Origin: Prolixibacteraceae bacterium
Lineage (GTDB): Bacteria > Bacteroidota > Bacteroidia > Bacteroidales > Prolixibacteraceae
Direction: 5' to 3'
Assembly (NCBI GenBank): GCA_016930365.1
Contig: JAFGGY010000134.1
Span: 1 to 35,979 of the forward strand
Length of the DNA: 35,979 nt
Positions 1 through 9,420 of the stretch are shown here, piece by piece; the stretch's first letter is position 1; the number at the start of each line of letters is the position of its first letter. The notes below the pieces were generated by a model, which did not search any database, had not been told where the DNA came from, and worked only from the letters and a program-made list of their open reading frames with translations. Both the position numbers and the translations under genes were made by a program.

Positions 1-198
1 AAAATTACAATTTTGTAGCCCTCGAAATTATACTCCCCGGATTAAACAAAATACTTGAATACACTAAAAACAGGAGTTGATATCGTAAGACTATAAGATA
101 ATGGCATATATTTTGATTAAAATTTAAATAAATATCGCACTTTAGTGCAATTTTTCAGAAAAGAGAACTGATTTTGAACGTTTATAAAAAACAATAAG

Positions 199-1803
199 AT
201 GAAAGCGATTACAAAACACATTGCCCTTGCACTGCTGGCAACACTGATAACAGTAACAGCATTTGCACAACGGAAAATAAGCGGTACCGTTTACAATAAC
301 GGAGAACCTGCAGCCGGAATATTAGTAGAAGCACATCGCACAAGCGACTCATACTACACCAGTTTCGATGGCCAGTACGAGTTAGAAGTGAGTGAGAAAA
401 GCAAATGGATTCGTTTTACATTTTTAGATGAAACCCGAAAAATCGATATTAGCGACAACGCTACCGATGTATTAAATTACAGCTGGGATGGATCGGAAAT
501 ACCCGATGCCGACGAAGCAGGCGTAATTCTTAAAACACTTGACGAACTTCGAAAAGAAAACGATTCAGAATTCATTAATAACTATTCACTTTACCGCGAA
601 TTTATTAAACAAAACAATTACAAATCGGCTTTACCCTATTGGAAAATTATATATAAAACATATCCAAAATCGACCGAGCAAATTTACAGGGATGGTGCTG
701 AGATTATGAAAGCATTTATGAATGAAGCATCAGATACCGACAACAAAAAAGCTTATCTCGACACCATGATGCAGATTTACGACAAACGAATGAAATACAT
801 GGATAACGTGGGAGCTATAATGGGGCTTAAAGCAGCAGATTATATCGAAAACATTCTCAAACTCGACATTTCAGAATTTGAATTAGCCGACGACCTGAAA
901 AAAGGTTACGAATATGCACAAAAATCAATCGAAGAATCGGGCAAAAAAACTGAACCTAGAGTAATCGTTTTATTCCTCCAAACGTCGCGTAAACTATATT
1001 CGATGGACGAGTTTACAGCCGAAACAGTACTTGAAGACTACGAAAAATCAATGGATATTATTGACTCACAGCTCAAAGACGAAGAACTGAAGGACAAAGC
1101 AAACCAGGTTCTGCCTATCCTCGAACAAATTATAGAAGGCAGTGGTGCTATGGATTGTGAAGCAATGAACAAACTATACTCAGAAAAGTATAAAGAGAAT
1201 CCCAACGATATCGATTTTATCAAAAAAGCTCTTCGCTCACTAAACCGCAGCAAGTGCGACAACAAACTGGTAATCACTCTTTCGGAAAAACTATACGAAT
1301 TAGAGCCATCTTCCGAAGCTGCCTTCAACATGGCTCGTACATTTCTGAAAAAAGAAAACTACACAAAAGCCTTCGAATACTATGAGAAAGCTTGCAACTC
1401 ATCTACCGACAACAACGAAAAAGCATTGTACTACTACGAGTCAGCCGGCCTTTCGCTGCAACAAGGTATGCTTGAAAAAGCACGCGATTTTGCTAAAAAA
1501 GCCATCGGCGTAAAACCCGACTACTGCGAAGCATATATGTTAATTGGTGAGATATACATACAGGCAAGTAAAGATTTTAGTGATGATTCTTTTGAACGTA
1601 GCACTGTTTTCTGGCTGGCCACCGATTATTTTGAAAAAGCAGCCCGCTATGCCGATTGTAAAACAGATGCTCAAAATAAAATTTCGACCTACCAAAACTA
1701 TTTTCCGAATAAAGAAGAAGTGTTTTTCAAAGGTCTCGAAGACGGGAAAAATCACTATATTGGTGGTTGGATAAACGAAACTACTAAAGTACGTGTTAAA
1801 TAA
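199..1803 (+). CDS. Secreted TPR-repeat protein with N-terminal carboxypeptidase-regulatory-like domain
   Basis: Signal peptide (MKAITKHIALALLATLITVTAFAQ), then RKISGTVYNNGEPAAGILVEA (CarboxypepD_reg-like), then TPR-like helices (EAAFNMARTFLKKENYTKAFEYYEKAC). Upstream of lptC, an arrangement common in Bacteroidetes. Confidence 0.8.
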   Translation: MKAITKHIALALLATLITVTAFAQRKISGTVYNNGEPAAGILVEAHRTSDSYYTSFDGQYELEVSEKSKWIRFTFLDETRKIDISDNATDVLNYSWDGSEIPDADEAGVILKTLDELRKENDSEFINNYSLYREFIKQNNYKSALPYWKIIYKTYPKSTEQIYRDGAEIMKAFMNEASDTDNKKAYLDTMMQIYDKRMKYMDNVGAIMGLKAADYIENILKLDISEFELADDLKKGYEYAQKSIEESGKKTEPRVIVLFLQTSRKLYSMDEFTAETVLEDYEKSMDIIDSQLKDEELKDKANQVLPILEQIIEGSGAMDCEAMNKLYSEKYKENPNDIDFIKKALRSLNRSKCDNKLVITLSEKLYELEPSSEAAFNMARTFLKKENYTKAFEYYEKACNSSTDNNEKALYYYESAGLSLQQGMLEKARDFAKKAIGVKPDYCEAYMLIGEIYIQASKDFSDDSFERSTVFWLATDYFEKAARYADCKTDAQNKISTYQNYFPNKEEVFFKGLEDGKNHYIGGWINETTKVRVK

Positions 1804-2365
1804 ATCAATCCATAGAAGAAAAAGTAGCATTGCAACTGCCATGGTAGTTGCAATGCTTTTTTTATCGTGCCAAAAAAACGACATCAATAAGATAAAATCT
1901 TTTGAACATCCGCCAGGTGCTCCCGAAATTGTTGCCGATTCAATTAATGTACTCTTTTCCGATTCGGCTGTTGTACGCTTTAACCTTAGCGCTCCAAAGT
2001 TGAAAATATACGAAGACGAAAAAGAACCACACACCGAATTCCCTGAAGGTTTTGTAATCAAGCAATTCAACCAAGACAACATAATTACCTCTAATATAAA
2101 AGCCGATTATGGCAAGCACTTCGAAGAAAAAGAATTGTGGGAAGCCCGGCAAAATGTTGTGGCTGTTACCGAAAACAACGATACGCTAAAAACCGATCTC
2201 CTTTATTGGGACGAAAAAAACGACAAAATTTATTCCGATCAATTTGTTAAATTTATACAGCAAGAACAAATAATTACCGGCATCGGATTTGAGTCGGATT
2301 TACAGATGAAAAACTGGCATATAAAAAATGTTAAAGGAACAGTTATCGTAGAAACTGAAAACTAA
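1793..2365 (+). CDS. lptC: LPS export ABC transporter periplasmic protein LptC (lipoprotein)
   Basis: Lipobox MLFLSC; LptC-like body (LKIYEDEKEPHTEFPEGFVIKQFNQDNIITSNIKADYGKHFEEKELWEARQNVVAVTENNDTLKTDLLYWDEKNDKIYSDQFVKF). Start codon uncertain (1793 or 1841). Confidence 0.85.
   Translation: MLNKSIHRRKSSIATAMVVAMLFLSCQKNDINKIKSFEHPPGAPEIVADSINVLFSDSAVVRFNLSAPKLKIYEDEKEPHTEFPEGFVIKQFNQDNIITSNIKADYGKHFEEKELWEARQNVVAVTENNDTLKTDLLYWDEKNDKIYSDQFVKFIQQEQIITGIGFESDLQMKNWHIKNVKGTVIVETEN
1826..1863 (+). terminator. Rho-independent terminator-like hairpin inside lptC coding sequence
   Basis: AGCATTGCAACT (1826-1837) and AGTTGCAATGCT (1846-1857) are perfect 12-bp arms, loop GCCATGGT, followed by seven T (1857-1863). 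Confidence 0.6.
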
Positions 2366-2366
2366 A

Positions 2367-3638
2367 ATGAACCCTTCAATAATCATTGTTATAACCATTA
2401 TTCTATCGGCCTTTTTTTCGGGAATGGAAATCGCTTTTTTCTCGGCAAACCGGCTTACCCTCGAAATGGACAAACAAAAAAAATCGTTCACCGCAACAAT
2501 TTTAAGTATTTTCACCTCGAGACCCGAACAATTTATTTCCACCATGCTGGTTGGAAACAACATAGCCCTGGTTGTTTACGGGCTCGCCACGGCACGACTA
2601 CTCGAACCACACATCGAAAATTTTATCCAATCCGACATACTCGTCTTACTGGTTCAAACCTTACTCTCAACGCTGGTGATTCTTTTTACAGCTGAATTTT
2701 TACCAAAAACTTTATTTCGACTGAATGCCAACGGGCTTTTAAAAATATTTGCTGTGCCGGTAATGTTTTTTTACATCATACTATACCCCATCTCGCGTAT
2801 TTTTATGAGTTTATCAAACTTCATCATCAAATTTATAGCCGGCAAAAAACCATCGAACGAAAACGAAGGCCGAATTTTCTCAAAAATCGACCTTGATCAT
2901 TACATAAATCAACCCGACTTACAACAAACGGGTAACGATAACACCGACAACGAAGAAACAGAAATTAAGCTTTTCAAAAATGCGCTCGATTTCTCAAATG
3001 TAAAAGTTAGAGATTGCATGGTACCCCGAACCGAAATCGAATCGGTTGAAGAAAACACACCAGTAAAAGAACTAGCCAATTTACTTATCAAAACCGGCTT
3101 TTCGAAAATACTGGTTTATAGGCAATCAATCGACAACATGATTGGGTACATACACACCTCCCAGCTATTTAAAAACCCACACGAAATTAAATCGATTGTT
3201 AACCCCATTTCAATTGTGCCCGAAACAATGCCTGCGAGCAAATTATTAAGTTTTTTTACTCAGAAACGAAAATCGATAGCCGTTGTGGTTGACGAATTTG
3301 GTGGAACTTCGGGGCTAATAACAACCGAAGACATTCTGGAAGAAATTTTTGGAGAAATAGAAGACGAGCACGATGTGGACGAATTAACGGTCAAAAATAT
3401 TAAAAACAACGAATGGATTCTTTCGGGGCGCTACGAGATCAGTTTTTTGAACGAAAAATACCATTTTAATCTTCCCGAAGACGACGAATACGACACTCTT
3501 GCCGGTTTAATAATCCACCAGCACGAAAATATTCCCAAAGTAAACACCATAATTACCATAAATCAGTTCGAGTTTCGCATCCTAAAAGCCACTAAAATAA
3601 GGATAGAGCTCGTTTTAATGAAAATACTCGACAATTAA
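2367..3638 (+). CDS. CNNM/CBS-domain hemolysin-family (CorC/HlyC/GldE-like) membrane protein
   Basis: N-terminal DUF21 region (SAFFSGMEIAFFSANRLTLE), CBS pair (VPRTEIESVEENTPVKELANLLIKTGFSKILVYR), C-terminal CorC_HlyC domain (VDEFGGTSGLITTEDILEEIFGEIEDEHD). Confidence 0.9.
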   Translation: MNPSIIIVITIILSAFFSGMEIAFFSANRLTLEMDKQKKSFTATILSIFTSRPEQFISTMLVGNNIALVVYGLATARLLEPHIENFIQSDILVLLVQTLLSTLVILFTAEFLPKTLFRLNANGLLKIFAVPVMFFYIILYPISRIFMSLSNFIIKFIAGKKPSNENEGRIFSKIDLDHYINQPDLQQTGNDNTDNEETEIKLFKNALDFSNVKVRDCMVPRTEIESVEENTPVKELANLLIKTGFSKILVYRQSIDNMIGYIHTSQLFKNPHEIKSIVNPISIVPETMPASKLLSFFTQKRKSIAVVVDEFGGTSGLITTEDILEEIFGEIEDEHDVDELTVKNIKNNEWILSGRYEISFLNEKYHFNLPEDDEYDTLAGLIIHQHENIPKVNTIITINQFEFRILKATKIRIELVLMKILDN

Positions 3639-3739
3639 CAAATTGAATAATTCGAAAGTTTAGGATAAAAACCTAAAATTATTATCTTCGTAGCTCGAAA
3701 AATCAAACCGTTTTAAAAAGTCAAAATAAGTAACATACA

Positions 3740-5854
3740 ATGGCAACATTACAGAAACTCAGAAACGAAGCAGGCCTTCTCGTTGCAATAGTAATTTTTA
3801 TTGCCTTAGCCGCTTTTATTTTAGGTGATTTATTTCAATCTGGCAATTCAATGATCAGAGGTAAACAGTTAGAAATAGCCGATATTGACGGCCAATCGAT
3901 AGAATACCCCGAATTCCAGGAACGATTTAATGAAATATCTGAAATTTACAAACAAAACAACCAGGTAAATAATCTCGACGAAGCTGCGTATCAGCAAATT
4001 CTCAACCAAACATGGGATGACATCGTTCGTCAAACCATTATGGCTGATGTGTACGAGGATCTTGGTATCGAAGTAACATCCGAAGAAATGTTCGACCTCG
4101 TTCAAGGCAACAACCTTCACCCCATCATCCAGCAGGTTTTTGGAAATCCTGAAACCGGGCAGGTCGATAAAAGTCAGGTTATCCAGTTCCTGAAATACAT
4201 CCAGGACAACCCCGACGCACCGCAGAAAGCCAGCTGGCTTAATATCGAAAAAGAAATTCTGAAAGCTCAGAAATACACAAAATACACCGATTTAGTTGCC
4301 AAAGGGATGTACGCAAACTCGCTACAAGCGAACAATAGCCTGTCCATCAACAACAAAATTGCTGATTTGAAATTCATTCAGAAAAAATTCTCAGCAGTAT
4401 CTGACAGCGTGGTTAGCATCACTCAAAAAGACCTTGAAAATTATTACACCAACAATATCGACAACTACAAACAAGATGCACAAAAAACCATCAGTTATGT
4501 AGCTTTCGATATAGTACCATCGGCACAAGACGATAAAGATGTTGAAAAATGGATTAACAACATTAAAGCCGACTTTGCAACTGCAGAAGACAACGAGCAA
4601 TTTGTAAATATGAACGCCGATTCGCGCTTCGAAGATGTGTACGACAAAGAAGATGCATTGAAGGAAGACCTTGCCAACTGGGCTTTTAATGCCGAAATCA
4701 ACGACGTTTTCGGCCCTTATAAAGAAGGCAATGTTTACAAACTGGCAAAACTGAACGACACACGCATGATGCCCGACTCAGTAAAAGCCAGCCATATTCT
4801 TATCAGGGTTGAAAATGCCCAACAAGCTCAAGCCGCTGTTGCATTAATCGACAGCCTGAAAAAGACCATCGAGAGCGGAGCTGCAAGCTTTGAACAAGTT
4901 GCACGCGAAAATTCACAGGACGGTTCGGCACAACAAGGTGGCGACCTGGGCTGGTTTAGCCGCGGTGCTATGGTAGCTCCATTCGAAAGAGCTGCTTTCA
5001 GAGCCGAAAAGAACGAATTGGTACAAGTTCAAACACAATTTGGGTATCACTTAATTAAAGTAACCGAGCAGGGGCCAAAAACCAAACATGTTCAACTGGC
5101 AATTCTCGATCGTGAAGTTACTCCAAGTACTGCTTCTTACCAGGATATTTACGCCACAGCCAGTCGTTTTGCAGCCAACGCACAAGACCTCGAAGGTTTC
5201 ACCAACCAGGTTGAAGAAGATGGACTTAATGCTCGCAAAGCCGTGATTCGCGAAAACGACCGACAGATACCCGGTATCGGCAATGCCCGTAGCCTTGTTC
5301 GCGCAGCATTTCTCGAAACCGATAAAGGCGAACTCGTAGTTGGAAACGACAAATCGGCAGTTTTCGAACTTGACAATAAATTTATTGTAGCTGCCCTCGA
5401 ATCGGAGCAGGAAGAAGGTCATCGCCCTCTCGAAGCTGTCAAATCGTCGGTAGAACTTGCCGTTATTAAAGAAAAGAAAAAAGAAATGCTTGTTGCTCAG
5501 TTTAGCGAAGCAAAAGCGTCAACCATAGAAGAAACCGCACAAAAACTCGGACTGACTGTTGAAACAGCCCAGGGATTTAATTTCGAATTTGGTTCGGTGA
5601 ATGCTATTGGCTACGAACCGGCAATTAACGGAGCTGCCGCTGCACTTAAAATCGATGAAATTTCTAATCCTATAGCCGGAAGAAATGGTGTGTATATAAT
5701 ACAACTAACTAGTGTTGCCGGAGAACCTTCGACCGATATTGAAGCCGAAAAAATTGCTTTATTCCAAAACTCAGGTTATCGCGCAAGCTACCAGGCTTTC
5801 GAAACCCTTATGGAAGAAGCCGATATTGAAGATTTACGTTCAAAATTTTACTAA
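3740..5854 (+). CDS. ppiD: Periplasmic peptidyl-prolyl isomerase (PpiD/SurA-like)
   Basis: Single N-terminal TM, SurA_N-like domain, parvulin signature SHILIRVENAQQAQAAVALIDSLKKTIESGAASFEQVARENSQDGSAQQGGDLGWFSRGAMVAPFERAAF. Confidence 0.9.
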   Translation: MATLQKLRNEAGLLVAIVIFIALAAFILGDLFQSGNSMIRGKQLEIADIDGQSIEYPEFQERFNEISEIYKQNNQVNNLDEAAYQQILNQTWDDIVRQTIMADVYEDLGIEVTSEEMFDLVQGNNLHPIIQQVFGNPETGQVDKSQVIQFLKYIQDNPDAPQKASWLNIEKEILKAQKYTKYTDLVAKGMYANSLQANNSLSINNKIADLKFIQKKFSAVSDSVVSITQKDLENYYTNNIDNYKQDAQKTISYVAFDIVPSAQDDKDVEKWINNIKADFATAEDNEQFVNMNADSRFEDVYDKEDALKEDLANWAFNAEINDVFGPYKEGNVYKLAKLNDTRMMPDSVKASHILIRVENAQQAQAAVALIDSLKKTIESGAASFEQVARENSQDGSAQQGGDLGWFSRGAMVAPFERAAFRAEKNELVQVQTQFGYHLIKVTEQGPKTKHVQLAILDREVTPSTASYQDIYATASRFAANAQDLEGFTNQVEEDGLNARKAVIRENDRQIPGIGNARSLVRAAFLETDKGELVVGNDKSAVFELDNKFIVAALESEQEEGHRPLEAVKSSVELAVIKEKKKEMLVAQFSEAKASTIEETAQKLGLTVETAQGFNFEFGSVNAIGYEPAINGAAAALKIDEISNPIAGRNGVYIIQLTSVAGEPSTDIEAEKIALFQNSGYRASYQAFETLMEEADIEDLRSKFY

Positions 5855-5883
5855 AATTAGTAACTCTATAAAATATAGTGGTA

Positions 5884-5912
5884 GGGCTGTTTCGTAATGA
5901 AGCAGCCTTTTT
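5884..5912 (+). terminator. Rho-independent terminator after ppiD
   Basis: GGGCTGTTTCgtaatGAAGCAGCCTTTTTTTT. Confidence 0.75.
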
Positions 5913-5986
5913 TTTAAAAAATTCAACGCAACCTTCGAAACGGTTTTTTCATCGTATTCATACGTTAATCCAAAAAATGAAAAACG

Positions 5987-6742
5987 ATGAGAAGGGGAAT
6001 ATTTTTTACAGGAGTACTGCTAATACTTTTATCGCTTATTAGCTCGTGTAGCGACGATAACGACTACTATTCCGTTGGCGAATACGGCATTTCGCTCGGA
6101 CTAATTGATACTACAAATACGTTTGGATACGATTATCTTATCCGATGCGATAACGGCGACTCGTTGCTGCCTGCCATAACCGCATTTTATGGTTACAAAC
6201 CCACACACAAGCAACGGGTACTGGTTAATTTTTCACCACTCGACAAGGTTGGCGATTCGAAAAAATTGCTGTATGCTAAAATCAACAACCTGAGCGATGT
6301 TCTTTACAAGGAGATTATTGAAGCCACCGAAGCCAATGCAGACAGTTTGGGTAACGACCCGGTAATAATCGACGATATTTGGCTAAGCAACGGCATTCTG
6401 AACATCGAATTTCGGGTGTGGGGCAATGTACGTACCCACTTTATTAACCTATCGTATGTTCCAAACGAACAAGAAGACATAGATGAGCCGATCGAACTGA
6501 CATTCAGGCACAATCGCAACGACGATGATGAAAACTACCTGCTTTATGGATTGGTTTCGTTCGATTTATCAAAGCTCCAACAGCCCGACAGCGATTCCAT
6601 CGCGTTTCGTATCATTTCGACCGATTATAATGGGAAAAGCCACACAAACAGTGGCACATACATTTATGGAGATGGCCTAAAAGAAAGACCTGTTGTGAAA
6701 AGTAATATTCAACACACAGGCTACTCGCTTTTAAGCGAATAG
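5987..6742 (+). CDS. NigD-like lipoprotein
   Basis: Lipobox LISSC; NigD-like features (GDSLLPA..., KQRVLVNFSPLDK, DDIWLSNGILNIEFRVWG, ELTFRHNRNDD). Confidence 0.75.
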   Translation: MRRGIFFTGVLLILLSLISSCSDDNDYYSVGEYGISLGLIDTTNTFGYDYLIRCDNGDSLLPAITAFYGYKPTHKQRVLVNFSPLDKVGDSKKLLYAKINNLSDVLYKEIIEATEANADSLGNDPVIIDDIWLSNGILNIEFRVWGNVRTHFINLSYVPNEQEDIDEPIELTFRHNRNDDDENYLLYGLVSFDLSKLQQPDSDSIAFRIISTDYNGKSHTNSGTYIYGDGLKERPVVKSNIQHTGYSLLSE

Positions 6743-6748
6743 CCTGTG
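6715..6748. terminator. Bidirectional terminator hairpin between convergent NigD-like gene and thrC
   Basis: CACAGGCTA...TAGCCTGTG outer 9-bp stem with inner TCGCTT/AAGCGA; overlaps the NigD-like stop codon. Confidence 0.65.
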
Positions 6749-6761
6749 CGCTTTTAAAGTT

Positions 6762-8057
6762 TTATTGTGATAACAAGAATGATTTAAACGAATCGAAGGC
6801 TGAATCAATTTCAATACTTTTCTTTTCGCCTTTCATAAACTCGGCCAATTTGTCGGGCAAAGGTACATTCCCTGCTCCTACAACCGCTTCAACCGTTTCG
6901 GTAAATTTAGCCGGATGTGCTGTTTCGAGGAAGATACCTACCTGCTTATCGTTTAAATACGCTTCGAGCGACTGGTAACCACAAGCCCCATGCGGATCGA
7001 GCAAATATGAACATTGGTCGTAAACCCGTTTTATAGTCTCTTTAATCTGCTCGTCGCTATAACGATATCCTTTTATGTCGGCAGCAATAGCGCTGTGTGA
7101 ATTCGCATATAAATCGAGAATACGGGCGAAGTTGCTGGGGTCGCCCACATCCATTGCATTGGCTATGGTTTGTACGCTTGAACGAGGCTCGTAGCGTGCT
7201 GTTTTCAGATAATTGTAAACGATATCGTTTTCGTTATTAGCGGCGATAAACTGCGAAACCGGCAAGCCCATACGCTTGGCAAACAAACCGGCAGTTAAAT
7301 TGCCAAAATTGCCGCTGGGAACCGAAATCACCAGCTCCTTATCTTTATGTCCGTTACGTGCATAAGCGTTGAAATAATAAAACGCCTGAGGCAGAAAACG
7401 AGCCACATTAATCGAGTTTGCCGAAGTAAGCGTCAGCTTTTCATTCAGCGATTTCTCGGAAAAAGCCGATTTTACCAGTCGCTGGCAATCGTCGAACGTA
7501 CCATCAACTTCGAGTGCAGTTATGTTTTTCCCTAAGGTGGTAAACTGGCTCTCCTGTATTTTACTCACCTTACCCTTTGGATAAAGCACATAAACATGAA
7601 TTCCGGGAACCCCAAGGAAGCCATTAGCCACAGCACTACCCGTATCGCCACTGGTGGCAACCAGCACGTTAACCATTTCATCCGATTTTTCGAGAAAATA
7701 CGATAACAATCGAGCCATAAACCGAGCACCAACATCTTTAAACGCCAAAGTTGGTCCGTGAAATAATTCAAGCGAAAATATATTTTTCTGAACCGGAACC
7801 ACCGGGCAATCAAAATTTAGAGCATCGTAAACCAGTTCGTTTAGCGCCTTTTCTTCTACATCGTCGCCAAAAAACTTTTTAGCCACTTCGAAGGCAATCT
7901 CCTGAAACGACAAGCGATGAATATTCTTAAAAAACTTTGGCTCGAAACCATCAATGCGCTCAGGCATAAAAAGACCACCATCGGACGCCAGCCCTTTAGT
8001 TACGGCATATTTCAAATTCTCGGGATTCGATTTCTTATTGGTGCTGTAATACCTCAT
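6762..8057 (-). CDS. thrC: Threonine synthase
   Basis: MRYYSTNKK...VTKGLASDGGLFMPE; PLP site FHGPTLAFKDVGARFMARLL; VATSGDTGSAVANGF; LETAHPAKFTETVEAVV. Confidence 0.97.
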   Translation of the reverse strand: MRYYSTNKKSNPENLKYAVTKGLASDGGLFMPERIDGFEPKFFKNIHRLSFQEIAFEVAKKFFGDDVEEKALNELVYDALNFDCPVVPVQKNIFSLELFHGPTLAFKDVGARFMARLLSYFLEKSDEMVNVLVATSGDTGSAVANGFLGVPGIHVYVLYPKGKVSKIQESQFTTLGKNITALEVDGTFDDCQRLVKSAFSEKSLNEKLTLTSANSINVARFLPQAFYYFNAYARNGHKDKELVISVPSGNFGNLTAGLFAKRMGLPVSQFIAANNENDIVYNYLKTARYEPRSSVQTIANAMDVGDPSNFARILDLYANSHSAIAADIKGYRYSDEQIKETIKRVYDQCSYLLDPHGACGYQSLEAYLNDKQVGIFLETAHPAKFTETVEAVVGAGNVPLPDKLAEFMKGEKKSIEIDSAFDSFKSFLLSQ

Positions 8058-8068
8058 TTGTTTAGCTT

Positions 8069-9277
8069 TTATTTCAACAATTCTTTAATAAACGCATCGC
8101 CACTTAAAATGCCGTAAGCCCCTTCTTTTACACTTTCTTCGTCGTAACACTTAACCGAATCGGGTTCGATACCAGGCTTATACAGTAGAAATGGGATTGG
8201 GTCGTGGGTATGTGTACGTAATGCACACGGGGTTGGGTGGTCGGGTAAAATCCCAATAGCCAATGGTTCATCCAGCTCGCCGGCAGCCTCAACAATGGGC
8301 TTTACGATACGGCTATCGAGATACTCAATGGTACGTGTTTTCAGTTCTACATCGCCTTCGTGTCCAGCCTCGTCGCTCGCTTCAACATGGAGATATACGA
8401 ACTCGGCACCGTTCTTCAGCGCATCGATGGCTGCCTGTGCCTTTCCCTCGTAATTTGTGTCGTACAAGCCGGTGGCGCCATCCACCTTCAATACTTCCAT
8501 GCCGGCATATACGCCAATTCCCTGGATAAGGTCAACCGCCGAAATAACCGCCGATTTATCGATGCCAAACATTTCTTTCAGCGTAGGCATCTGAGGTTTA
8601 TTGCCCGGCGACCATGGCCAAATTGAGTTTGCCACATCCTTACCGGCTTTTGCACGGGCAATATTAACCGGATGCTGAGCCAGCACCTTTTGAGAATTAA
8701 GAATCAAACGATTAACCAGATTTGCTGTTTCAACAGCTTCATCGCTTTTAGCTTTCACCAGTAAGGGTTCAAAAGCATGGTCGGGAACATCGTGAGGTGG
8801 CGTACACTGTATCAATTTATTACCTCCTTTTATAACCAAAAGATGACGATACGAAACCCCGGGATAAAAACAAACATGCTCGCTACCAAGCTCTTTATTC
8901 AAAAAAGCAATAAGTTCATGCGCTTCTTCGGTTGAAATATGCCCGGCCGAATGATTTTTAATGTTTTCTCCCGTAATACAAATCAGGTTGCATCGCAGAG
9001 CCAGGTCGTTGTTGTTCAACGCAACGCCCATACTGGCAGCTTCGAGTACACCTCGACCTTCGTAAACCTTATGCACATCGTAACCCATTACGCCCATATT
9101 GGCTATCTCGCTGCCAGCGGGCATATCGTCGGGCACCGTTTTCAACAGCCCGGTACGTCCGTTTGCTGCCAAATTATCGATATAGGGTGTTTTTGCTGCC
9201 ATTAGTGGCGTTTTACCACCTAATTTTTCGATGGGTAAATCGGCCATGCCATCGCCCAAAATTATAATATGTTTCAT
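8069..9277 (-). CDS. apgM: ApgM-family (cofactor-independent phosphoglycerate mutase fold) protein; probable homoserine kinase by operon context
   Basis: MKHIIILGDGMADLPIEKLGGKTPLMAAKTPYIDNLAANGRTGLLKTVPDDMPAGSEIANMGVMGYD...; HVEASDEAGHEGD; PDHPTPCALRTHTHDPIPFLLY. Lies between thrC and thrA. Confidence 0.9.
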   Translation of the reverse strand: MKHIIILGDGMADLPIEKLGGKTPLMAAKTPYIDNLAANGRTGLLKTVPDDMPAGSEIANMGVMGYDVHKVYEGRGVLEAASMGVALNNNDLALRCNLICITGENIKNHSAGHISTEEAHELIAFLNKELGSEHVCFYPGVSYRHLLVIKGGNKLIQCTPPHDVPDHAFEPLLVKAKSDEAVETANLVNRLILNSQKVLAQHPVNIARAKAGKDVANSIWPWSPGNKPQMPTLKEMFGIDKSAVISAVDLIQGIGVYAGMEVLKVDGATGLYDTNYEGKAQAAIDALKNGAEFVYLHVEASDEAGHEGDVELKTRTIEYLDSRIVKPIVEAAGELDEPLAIGILPDHPTPCALRTHTHDPIPFLLYKPGIEPDSVKCYDEESVKEGAYGILSGDAFIKELLK

Positions 9278-9420
9278 AGTTATCGGTATAAAAATTTGTA
9301 TTGCCGGTTTGATACATCCAAACCGTAAAAAACGTGTTCCAAAAATAAAAAATTGGCATCTACTTCAAACAAAAAAGCAGTTCTAACTTAAAATAGTTAA
9401 AAAAAACAACGCATTTGCTT

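Noticed and set aside
138-149. Palindrome GCACTTTAGTGC followed by A/T-rich sequence near the left edge
   Set aside because: Very short stem; too weak to call a terminator or operator without upstream context.
1540-2082. 180-aa minus-strand ORF spanning the TPR/lptC junction
   Set aside because: Opposite two supported genes, no domain recognised; its length is explained by AT-rich codon bias on the other strand.
4391-5704. Minus-strand ORFs inside ppiD
   Set aside because: Antisense to a strongly supported CDS; Cys/Phe/Val-rich low-information proteins.
8263-9205. Plus-strand ORFs of 88 aa opposite the apgM-like gene
   Set aside because: Antisense frames of a clearly conserved minus-strand gene; composition (Arg/Cys/His-rich) typical of shadow ORFs.
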